Shown in pieces: positions 1 through 7,382 of a stretch of DNA of 64,000 nt. The position numbers and the translations under genes were made by a program. Each line of letters begins with the position of its first letter. Position 1 is the stretch's first letter. The stretch spans positions 19,452-83,451 of the forward strand of contig JAAEZT010000001.1 of NCBI GenBank assembly GCA_018222765.1, read 5' to 3'. This DNA comes from a bacterium. Lineage in GTDB: Bacteria; Verrucomicrobiota; Verrucomicrobiia; Verrucomicrobiales; Akkermansiaceae. Under the pieces are notes generated by a model. It was given only the letters and a program-made list of their open reading frames with translations. It had not been told where the DNA came from and did not search any database.

Positions 1-2
1 TC

Positions 3-2945
3 GGTTGGGAGGGCGCCGTGAGTGGCGGACAGAAAGTCAACGACGGCAAGGAACACATCGCGGTCGTCACCGGCACAGAAAAAGGCGGGGTCTCACTCTA
101 CCTCGACGGGAATCTCATCCAGAAAAACAAGTCACTCACCTCCAAGGACAAAGTAGGTCACGTTTTTAAAATTGGTTCCACCGCCCGCGATTTCGGAGGC
201 GATTTCAAAGATGGCTCCATCGACCAAGTTCTCTTTTGGAAACGCGCCCTGCCCGAGAAGGACATTCGTTTGATGGCTGAGAAGAAAACGAACCAACTCA
301 ATACGCCCGACTTTCATTGGAAGAAGAACGGCTCATCATCATCCGGCCCAAAGCCCGATCTCCTCAGCAAGGTTCCGCATCCCGGATTCTCCACGACTAT
401 CTCAATTGCTAAAACTCCCGGCCTCACCATCCACGAAGCCTGGCTCCAGCCACTCGAAGTCTCCGACCACCAAGCCATCATCTCAGTTTGGGATGACAAT
501 TCATTTAAACGAGGTCAAAAAATCTACCAACAACTCTGCGTCACCTGCCACGGCACCGTAGAAAAGGAAGGCTCCATTCCCATCGCCCTGAAATTCCACG
601 AAGGGAAATTCAAGAATGGCAAGGATCCCTACCGCATGTGGCAGACCATCAATAAAGGCTACGGTATGATGATGCCCATGCCGCAGTTTTCCACGCGGCA
701 GAAATACGACGTTATCCACTACATCCGCGAAGAATTCCTCGCCAAACACAACAAAGGCGAACTCACCAAAGTCGACGAGGCCTATCTCTCTTCTCTCCCC
801 CGCGGCATCTCCGGCATTGAGGAAAAAGAATCTAAAAAGACTCCGCCTCCCTACGAAATGATGGACTTCGGCAACTACCTTTTCTGGACCTACCAAATTG
901 AACCCGGCCCGCTCAATAAGGACGTCAATATCGCCCAGAAGGGTCTCGCCATTCGCCTCGACGACGGACTCGGTGGTATTTCAAAGGGCAGCGCCTGGGC
1001 CGTCTACGATCACGACACCATGCGCCTCGCCGCCATCTACACCGGCGACAAGTTCGTCGACTGGAAGGGCATCGCCTTCGACGGATCGCACGGAACTCAT
1101 ACTTCCATCGCCGGCGAACGCATTCTCGTCAATCCAGACAAACCCGGCTGGGCCCACCCTGAAACCGGATCGTGGGAGCCTATCCGAACGAAAGGAAAAG
1201 ACGGACGACTCTTCGGCCCGCTGCCTAAGGACTGGGTAAAGTTCGAAGGTGTTTTCCTCGGTAATAGTGGAACGGCTATCAAATACAAAGTTGGTGATAC
1301 TCAGGTGACCGACACTTTTATTCCTACCGCGGACAATGGTGCGTTTTACCGCTTGGTGCAGGTTGGACAGGGGAAATCGAAGCTCAAAATGAGAGTTGGA
1401 AAGGCCATCGAAGACCTTCCCAACAAGAACTACTCAATCGAGGACGGATCTCTCTGCCGAACATTTGAACCCTCCTCTCAAGCCCTGATTCTCTACACAG
1501 CCGACGGTAAAATCATCGAAGAAGATTCAATATCCGTCCACAAACACTGGCAGCCTAGAAGAACATCACCTGTCACCGTCACCACCGAGATCCAACGTGG
1601 TGAAGAAGACGGAGCTTTCGCTGTCGACGTCCTCACAGTACCCAATCGCAACATTAATCCGCACAGCGCGTGGATGCGCACCAGCGGATTTGATTTCTAT
1701 CCCGATGGCAAACGAGCCGCCGTCTGCACCTGGATGGGAGATGTCTGGATCGTCGAAGGCATCGATCAACTCGATGGAAAGCTTACCTGGAAACGCATTT
1801 GCTCCGGACTCTTCCAGCCGCTCGGTCTCAAGATTGTAAACGACAAGATCCACGTCACCTGCCGCGACCAGCTCGCCAAACTTCACGACACCAATGGCGA
1901 CGAAATGATCGACTACATAGAATGCCTCAATAACGACCACCAGGTCACCGAGCACTTCCACGAATTCGCGATGGGGCTGCAAACCGACGACAAAGGCAAC
2001 TTCTACTACGCCAAGTCCGCCCGCCACGCCAAGGACTCACTCGTCCCCCACCACGGCACTCTCTTGCGGATCTCACCTGATGGCTCAAAAACCGACATCC
2101 TCGCCACCGGATTCCGCGCCGCCAATGGCGTCTGCCTTAACCCCGACGGAACTTTCATCGTCACCGACCAGGAAGGCCACTGGAATCCCAAGAACCGCAT
2201 CAATTGGGTCAACGGCGACGGACCCACCGAGTTCTTCGGCAACGTCTACGGCTACTCCCCCGTCACCGACATCAGCGACGATGCGATGTCGAATCCCCTT
2301 TGCTGGATCACCAATGCCTTCGACCGCTCGCCTTCCGAACTCCTCTGGGTTCCCAAGGACGCCAAGTGGGGAGCTCTCAACGGCCAACTCCTCAATCTGA
2401 GTTACGGCTATGGGAAAATCTTTGTCGTTCCCCACGAGACCGTCGGCAAGCAACGTCAGGGAGGCATGTGCGAACTTCCCCTCGAGAAATTCCCCACCGG
2501 CATCATGCGCGGACGTTTCCATCCTGGCGACGGACAACTCTACGGCTGCGGCATGTTCGCGTGGGCCGGCACGCAACGCCAGGCCGGCGGCTTCTACCGC
2601 GTCCGCAAGACCAATCAGGCCGCCAACCTTCCCACCAAAATCGAGGCCACAAAATCAGGGGTCACCCTGACCCTCTCCGACCCAATCGATTCCACCTCGG
2701 CGAAGCCCGAAAACTTCACGATCAAAGCCTGGGACCTCAAGCGCACCAAAAGCTACGGCTCGAAACACTATAACGAACGTGAATTAAAAGTTACCGCCGC
2801 CAAACTCTCCGGAAATAAACTCAGCCTCGCCATCGCCGGACTCCAACCCACCTGGGGCATGTCCATCGAAATGAGACTCACCGACCCAAAAGGCGAAAAC
2901 TTCAAACGGCTCATCCACAACTCCATCTTCGAGCTGGAAAAGTAA
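3..2945 (+). CDS. LamG / cytochrome c / DUF6797-type / beta-propeller secreted protein (5' partial)
   Basis: The reading frame is open to the left edge, so the start lies outside the window; a GTG at 18 is only the first possible start inside it. Numbering from that GTG, residues 1-90 look like the end of a LamG/concanavalin-like jelly-roll (LYLDG, GSIDQVLFWKRAL). Next comes a class I cytochrome c domain with heme motif CVTCH at 174-178 and a methionine-rich MMMPMPQF stretch that could supply the axial Met. Residues about 290-420 (FGNYLFW, GLGGISKGSAWAVYDHD) resemble the region called DUF6797 in Verrucomicrobia. Residues about 540-870 have the repeated DxxGN/DPDG pattern of a six-bladed-type beta-propeller, followed by a C-terminal beta-sandwich-like tail. 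Such proteins are exported and probably combine glycan binding with a redox or dehydrogenase-like role, but no substrate can be read from the sequence. It is followed tail-to-tail by the PhoD-like gene. Confidence 0.85.
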   Translation, partial: GWEGAVSGGQKVNDGKEHIAVVTGTEKGGVSLYLDGNLIQKNKSLTSKDKVGHVFKIGSTARDFGGDFKDGSIDQVLFWKRALPEKDIRLMAEKKTNQLNTPDFHWKKNGSSSSGPKPDLLSKVPHPGFSTTISIAKTPGLTIHEAWLQPLEVSDHQAIISVWDDNSFKRGQKIYQQLCVTCHGTVEKEGSIPIALKFHEGKFKNGKDPYRMWQTINKGYGMMMPMPQFSTRQKYDVIHYIREEFLAKHNKGELTKVDEAYLSSLPRGISGIEEKESKKTPPPYEMMDFGNYLFWTYQIEPGPLNKDVNIAQKGLAIRLDDGLGGISKGSAWAVYDHDTMRLAAIYTGDKFVDWKGIAFDGSHGTHTSIAGERILVNPDKPGWAHPETGSWEPIRTKGKDGRLFGPLPKDWVKFEGVFLGNSGTAIKYKVGDTQVTDTFIPTADNGAFYRLVQVGQGKSKLKMRVGKAIEDLPNKNYSIEDGSLCRTFEPSSQALILYTADGKIIEEDSISVHKHWQPRRTSPVTVTTEIQRGEEDGAFAVDVLTVPNRNINPHSAWMRTSGFDFYPDGKRAAVCTWMGDVWIVEGIDQLDGKLTWKRICSGLFQPLGLKIVNDKIHVTCRDQLAKLHDTNGDEMIDYIECLNNDHQVTEHFHEFAMGLQTDDKGNFYYAKSARHAKDSLVPHHGTLLRISPDGSKTDILATGFRAANGVCLNPDGTFIVTDQEGHWNPKNRINWVNGDGPTEFFGNVYGYSPVTDISDDAMSNPLCWITNAFDRSPSELLWVPKDAKWGALNGQLLNLSYGYGKIFVVPHETVGKQRQGGMCELPLEKFPTGIMRGRFHPGDGQLYGCGMFAWAGTQRQAGGFYRVRKTNQAANLPTKIEATKSGVTLTLSDPIDSTSAKPENFTIKAWDLKRTKSYGSKHYNERELKVTAAKLSGNKLSLAIAGLQPTWGMSIEMRLTDPKGENFKRLIHNSIFELEK

Positions 2946-3004
2946 GTACCTGCAATAACTTACCGATAGTCTTCCCGCAGCGACTCAACTCAAAACCAAT
3001 GAGT

Positions 3005-4312
3005 TTAACTCAGATCCACCGCTTCGACTTCCGTAGTGTATCGTTTAAGCCCATTCATATCGGTCCAAGTTGCAACCAACTTTTCTTTCGTTGCATCGAC
3101 TTTTAGAAATACATTTTTTGCGGTCTCACTCCACTTTCGAGCAGGATGCTTTACATCAAGAGAGGGAATAATCTTATCGTGCATTGGCGAGATCACATAT
3201 TCATGTAACGGGTAGCCCAAAGAGGCCGAACCATAGTCATGGTGACGGCAGACGTGAATATCACCGGAAACCAGCATGACTCCGGGGATTTTTTCTTGCT
3301 TAATGAACCTGAAGAGCGCCTCGCGTTCAGCTGAATAGGTTTCCCAGTGATCCTTCTCGGTGTTTCCCTTAGGATACCACACCATGCCGCCACAAAGCAT
3401 TTTGAATGGAGCGTCGGACGCCCTCAGCGATTTCTTGAGCCATTCCCACTGCGTTTCCCCCAGACATGTCTTCTGTGAGGGATCCGCGAAAGATTGAGCC
3501 GTTTGTGAAAACCAGCGGTCATCCAGCAACCAAAGCTCAACCGGACCCCGACGGAAATTTGTATAAATGCCCGCATCATTTTCGCCGTAGTTGGCCAAGG
3601 CGCTATATTCGATAAACGCTTTTCGAATATCTCGCTTCTTAGGCATCAGGCCATCGGAATCATTCTTCCCGAAATCATGGTCATCCCATGTTCCCCAAAA
3701 CGGAATCTTCTTCTGCAACTTGACCAGGCTTGGCAAAGTCGACCAAAACTCACGGCGTCTCGCCCGGTTTTTCGCGAGATCATTTGAATCAATGTATGGG
3801 CTGTCTCCAAGAAGACAAAAACCCTCAATTTTTTCAGCGGAAATCTGACCCCATATTTTATCAAATTTATCGCTCGAAACACACGACCCCATTCCTAGAA
3901 CTACGCGCTCAATGTCCTTGGTTTTTGGTGGTGTGCGGGCAGAAAAAACAGCCCCCTCAAATAGCGGCCTTCCTTTAAAGTCCAAAAAATTACCGGTATA
4001 GACTGTGTCTGGCTTCAAACCTGAGACTTCGAATTTCACACAAAAATCACTCTCCCTTTCAGCCACCCCATACAATCGGGCAACTTCTTGACTGTCACCA
4101 GTTGTCACAATCAACTCAATTTTCCCTTCACGAGGGGCGCGCACAAATGTGAAAATTCGATTCTCATCAATATGCCCTAGAACCGGACCAACACTTTTCT
4201 TTTCAGCCTCCTCGCCAAATATATTACCCGCCGCCATCACTCCAATTGATGTCAATGCTGTCGTCCGAGCGAAGTTCCGGCGTGTCATCAGCTTCTGGTT
4301 TGTATTTTTCAT
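3005..4312 (-). CDS. PhoD-like metallophosphatase, Tat-exported
   Basis: This is an alkaline phosphatase D-type metallophosphoesterase of about 435 aa. I chose the ATG at 4312 because it places a twin-arginine signal (TRRNFARTTALTSIG) within the first 30 residues; the frame extends upstream to 4369 without improving the signal. Metal-binding motifs of the family are visible: GSCVSSD, LLGDSPY, WGTWDDHDFG and, near the C-terminus, VSGDIHVCRHH. An N-terminal beta-sandwich typical of PhoD precedes the catalytic domain. It should hydrolyse phosphomonoesters or diesters outside the cytoplasm. It shares the strand with the next three genes but is separated from them by spacers of 100-150 bp, so an operon is not clear. 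The family call is firm; the substrate is not. Confidence 0.88.
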   Translation of the reverse strand: MKNTNQKLMTRRNFARTTALTSIGVMAAGNIFGEEAEKKSVGPVLGHIDENRIFTFVRAPREGKIELIVTTGDSQEVARLYGVAERESDFCVKFEVSGLKPDTVYTGNFLDFKGRPLFEGAVFSARTPPKTKDIERVVLGMGSCVSSDKFDKIWGQISAEKIEGFCLLGDSPYIDSNDLAKNRARRREFWSTLPSLVKLQKKIPFWGTWDDHDFGKNDSDGLMPKKRDIRKAFIEYSALANYGENDAGIYTNFRRGPVELWLLDDRWFSQTAQSFADPSQKTCLGETQWEWLKKSLRASDAPFKMLCGGMVWYPKGNTEKDHWETYSAEREALFRFIKQEKIPGVMLVSGDIHVCRHHDYGSASLGYPLHEYVISPMHDKIIPSLDVKHPARKWSETAKNVFLKVDATKEKLVATWTDMNGLKRYTTEVEAVDLS

Positions 4313-4463
4313 GAATTGTTGATGGTGCGTATATCTGCAGAACGCAGAGAGTAGCCGACGCCCAGACAAAGCCTGTTGGTTGTAACGCCTTGTCCGGCAT
4401 CTCGCTTATCGGAGAGATCGATCGGCACGGCCAGCATTTGTCAGGGAGCTCATACTGATCGCT

Positions 4464-4658
4464 TTAACCCTTTTCTAAAATAACGATAGAGACAGATTGG
4501 AGTCCATGTCCCGTCCCGCTCATTGGAATGGAATTCTCTACTTTCCAACCCTCATCTAGATACTGGTTTAGTTCATTGAGCGCATTTTCAGACGCTTGCT
4601 CCTTTTTCCTTCCAGCAAGTGCATTGACATCCAGCGCGACTATAATTGCTTTTCTCAT
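4464..4658 (-). CDS. 64-aa hypothetical protein, DUF4177-like
   Basis: A short frame starting MRKAIIVALDV and ending with SVSIVILEKG. The pattern (beta strand, helix with ALNELNQYLDEGWKV, glycine-rich turn, beta strand) is like DUF4177-type small proteins, in which a helix ending in GW(K/E)V is followed by a turn and a final strand. No catalytic residues are recognised and there is no signal peptide. It lies alone on the minus strand between the PhoD-like gene and a sulfatase. It is probably a real small gene because the fold pattern is coherent, but the function is unknown. Confidence 0.55.
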   Translation of the reverse strand: MRKAIIVALDVNALAGRKKEQASENALNELNQYLDEGWKVENSIPMSGTGHGLQSVSIVILEKG

Positions 4659-4740
4659 GGGTTCTCTGTTTTGTGGTGGCCGCTACGATAATCGTCTCAA
4701 CTCTCGTTTTGTAGACTACAAAATCAGGAATATTTTCTAA

Positions 4741-4772
4741 GCCGAACGTCAAAGGTCAGATGCGGCAGGCTG
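4741..4772 (+). repeat. Left arm of inverted repeat flanking the sulfatase gene
   Basis: GCCGAAC at 4741-4747, then GATGCGGC at 4759-4766 and GGCTG at 4768-4772. These are the inverse of CAGCCGCATC (6357-6366) and GTTCGGC (6369-6375) on the other side of the sulfatase gene. The arrangement resembles the R/L boxes of an integron attC site, but the spacing is not canonical. Confidence 0.3.
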
Positions 4773-4778
4773 CGTTAG

Positions 4779-6242
4779 CTACTCGCCGTTATCTGCACTA
4801 CCTTGTTGTGCCGTCCATAGAGCACGAAGTCGCGTGATTGCTTCCACATACTTTGATTCCTCGATCATGTTTGCTGCTTCGATGGGATTTGTCCGGTAGT
4901 CGTAGAACTCTTCAGCGAGGATCTTGCCGCTTGTGAGCTCTACCCAACGTGTGTAGCGGTATCGATCGTCCCGAATCGAGTAGCCCATGTTTTTAGGATT
5001 TGCGCGAGTGAAGTTGTAAGAGACTGGCCGGGGAAATTGAGAAAGAGCAAAGTTTTTCAACTTCCGACTTTGGTCGTCCAGTGATGCGGCAAGGCTTTGG
5101 CCCTCGAGCTTTTTGGGCGCTGGCAGCTTACAAAGTTCCGCAAGTGTCGGGTAGAGATCGAGCGCCTCCACTGCTTGGGTGACCACTCCACCTTTGTCTT
5201 TCTGTGTCGGACTGGCAAAGAGCAGCGGGATCCGTGTGCAAATGTCAAAGTTGGTCAGTTTGCCCCATAGATCATGCTCGCCCAGGTGAAACCCGTGGTC
5301 ACCGTACAGGGCAACGATTGTGTTGGTGTCGAGGTGCAGTTCTTCAAGGGCAGCGAGGACACGGCCGAGTTGGGCGTCCATGTAGCTGGTCGCGGCGTAA
5401 TAGCCGTGGCGTGTTTGAGCGATGATGTCTTGCGAGATTGGCCCTTTGTTAGGAATATCGCGGTAGCCGCGTACCTCCGGCCAGTTGTGCGACGCAATTT
5501 TAGGTGCTCCGGTGGGGAACTTTGGGTTGGCAGGTGCCGTGAATTGGCTTTGATCATACATTGCCCAGTATTTTTCCGGGGCAGAAAAAGGGAGGTGAGG
5601 CTTACGAAAACCGACGGCAAGAAAGAACGGTTTACCGCGGCGCTTAAATTCTTTGAGCCGCGCGATGGCAGCGTCCGCGACTTTGCCATCAATGTAGTCG
5701 CTGTCATCGGCATCAGATTTTTCCGAGGCCGCAGCTTTTCTTCCTGTGCGATTGGCTTTGAGGACATACTGGTTAATCTTGGAAACATGATCAAACAACG
5801 GTGGCATTGACCACGAAGGTTCGTCGACCGACCCTTTCCCGCTGCCGTGGTAGATCTTACCGATTGATGCAGTGATATGGCCATGTTGTTTGAACAGCTG
5901 CGGGAGTGTGACGACATCTGGCTTGTGGGCTCTAAAATGTTTGTTGAGACCCCACACCTCGAGCGTGTCAGGCCGTAGACCAGTCATCACCGACGCCCGT
6001 GAAGGATTACAGATGGCGATCTGGCAATGTGCATTGAGAAAGACCGTGCCACGCTTGGCGAGTGCGTCGATGTTGGGTGTGACAGCAAGTGGATCTCCAA
6101 ACGCACCGACATTGCCACGTAGGTCGTCTACAACGATGAACAACACATTGCGATCAGCGGCCAACAATGCAATGCGTGGAAGCATAAGCATCGCAAGAAC
6201 AAGAGACTTCAGTATTCTTGAGAATGATCTTCTGTCAGTCAT
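4779..6242 (-). CDS. Sulfatase, iduronate-2-sulfatase-like
   Basis: An exported type I sulfatase of about 487 aa. The ATG at 6242 is preferred; a GTG three codons upstream (6251) is also possible. After a hydrophobic signal (VLAMLMLPRIALLAAD) come the metal-binding FIVVDDLR and the formylglycine motif CNPSR (Cys converted to formylglycine) within CNPSRASVMTG. The following RPDTLEVW and later YGDHGFHLGEH fit the iduronate-2-sulfatase-like branch. It should remove sulfate esters from a sulfated polysaccharide. The substrate is not known. A maturation enzyme (formylglycine generator or anaerobic SME) is not encoded in this window. An inverted-repeat pair brackets the gene. Confidence 0.92.
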   Translation of the reverse strand: MTDRRSFSRILKSLVLAMLMLPRIALLAADRNVLFIVVDDLRGNVGAFGDPLAVTPNIDALAKRGTVFLNAHCQIAICNPSRASVMTGLRPDTLEVWGLNKHFRAHKPDVVTLPQLFKQHGHITASIGKIYHGSGKGSVDEPSWSMPPLFDHVSKINQYVLKANRTGRKAAASEKSDADDSDYIDGKVADAAIARLKEFKRRGKPFFLAVGFRKPHLPFSAPEKYWAMYDQSQFTAPANPKFPTGAPKIASHNWPEVRGYRDIPNKGPISQDIIAQTRHGYYAATSYMDAQLGRVLAALEELHLDTNTIVALYGDHGFHLGEHDLWGKLTNFDICTRIPLLFASPTQKDKGGVVTQAVEALDLYPTLAELCKLPAPKKLEGQSLAASLDDQSRKLKNFALSQFPRPVSYNFTRANPKNMGYSIRDDRYRYTRWVELTSGKILAEEFYDYRTNPIEAANMIEESKYVEAITRLRALWTAQQGSADNGE

Positions 6243-6356
6243 GATCTGCACAACGATTGAGCGCTAGCACCCGCTGCCGGGAGCACCAAGTCGCAACAGG
6301 GTCAAGTCTCCAAATAAAGAGGGGCATGTCAATTCACGGCGAGGAAGCGGGTTGTC

Positions 6357-6375
6357 CAGCCGCATCATGTTCGGC
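6357..6375 (+). repeat. Right arm of inverted repeat flanking the sulfatase gene
   Basis: CAGCCGCATC then, after two bases, GTTCGGC. This is the inverse partner of the left arm at 4741-4772; together they bracket about 1.6 kb holding only the sulfatase gene. It could be a remnant of a cassette recombination site or a coincidence. Confidence 0.3.
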
Positions 6376-6402
6376 AGCCTTCAAAAGGGCGATTCCGAGA
6401 AC

Positions 6403-7044
6403 TTAACGATCCCACTCACAAGGAACGCCAAACCACTCTGACAGAGTCTCGCTCAACCAGACGACAGATTCACGGCAGAGGGTCTTGGAGTCCAAGATAT
6501 ACTTCTTTCGACCCACCACCCAAAGAGTATACCAACTCGATCTACCGCTACCACTCGAGCTGCTAACTCGCTTGATGTGCATACGCAAACACTGGATGTC
6601 ATCCGCCCTGATGAAGCTACTGCTGGAGAAGAACAAAAACCGCTTCTTGATCTCAAGCCCCTGCTTGGAGGCTGTGAAGAAGGTGTATCCGAACAAGTTC
6701 CACAATATTAGGCGTCCAAAATAGACAAGGAAGAAAAGCCCAATCAATAATGCCCCCGCGACCACGAATCCAGCCTGCTCGAAGGGACGTTCGAAAAGGA
6801 TAGGCCAGCCCCGTATTCCGAAATACAAGGGCACCCCGCTGAAAACACCTGCGAAGATGGAAATCGCAATCGCGCCAAATATTCGGGAGCCCATATCCTG
6901 CGGGCCGTAGGATATGATGTGTGAGTCAGACTTCGAGGATGGAAGTAGCTGAATAGAGTCCGAAATTTTCTGCGGAGCGACAACACTCTTGGTCGGAAAT
7001 CCTGACGGAGGGTTCTCCTCCTGCGTATAATCTATCCTAGTCAT
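6403..7044 (-). CDS. Hypothetical membrane protein, 213 aa
   Basis: No family recognised. Residues 1-50 are polar. Two strongly hydrophobic segments follow, about 54-75 (FGAIAISIFAGVFSGVPLYF) and 92-117 (GFVVAGALLIGLFFLVYFG). The C-terminal half is soluble-looking with a strand-rich pattern (GLEIKKRFLFF, SWYTLWVVGRKKYIL), like small membrane proteins in which a PH-like domain follows a TM hairpin. A serine-rich loop (SSSSGSGRSS) interrupts it. The gene is visibly richer in A/T than the operon downstream. There is no link to its neighbours and the function is unknown. Confidence 0.7.
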   Translation of the reverse strand: MTRIDYTQEENPPSGFPTKSVVAPQKISDSIQLLPSSKSDSHIISYGPQDMGSRIFGAIAISIFAGVFSGVPLYFGIRGWPILFERPFEQAGFVVAGALLIGLFFLVYFGRLILWNLFGYTFFTASKQGLEIKKRFLFFSSSSFIRADDIQCLRMHIKRVSSSSGSGRSSWYTLWVVGRKKYILDSKTLCRESVVWLSETLSEWFGVPCEWDR

Positions 7045-7382
7045 TTTAGCGATTACCTTTCATGCCGAACACTTAAATTAGTAGCACGGTCGGAGCAACT
7101 CCTCGTCATTTCCCGTTCACCTGAGTTAAGGTGATCTTCATGTTTTTATTTGTCTATCAGTAACTTCCTCCATCGTTTTTAGACACTCTTGATATTCCCC
7201 AGAACCCAAGCGGCCTTAATCGTTCCACTGCGGCGAGAATCGCTTAAACCTTATTTTTTAGCTGAATACTTAAATGCTCCCTCCCAACTCCCTTACACCT
7301 CAATTTCTCCGCCGTTCCCCACCATGAAAGACACCCCGGTTTCCGAGGGTATTAGGGACGACTTAAACCGTCACCGGTCTCA
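7045..7382. other. Intergenic region between divergent genes
   Basis: About 340 bases separate the minus-strand membrane protein from the plus-strand cytochrome operon. The stretch is A/T-rich and pyrimidine-rich on the plus strand. It contains one small hairpin (TCACCT at 7117-7122, AGGTGA at 7129-7134) and no convincing ORF or RNA gene. It should hold the promoter of the 7383-15305 operon, but I see no clear -35/-10 pair. Confidence 0.4.

Noticed and set aside
7062-7070. A further GCCGAAC 7-mer upstream of the membrane protein gene as another attC half-site
   Set aside because: No L-box partner or matching GTTCGGC follows; a 7-mer is expected several times by chance in 64 kb.
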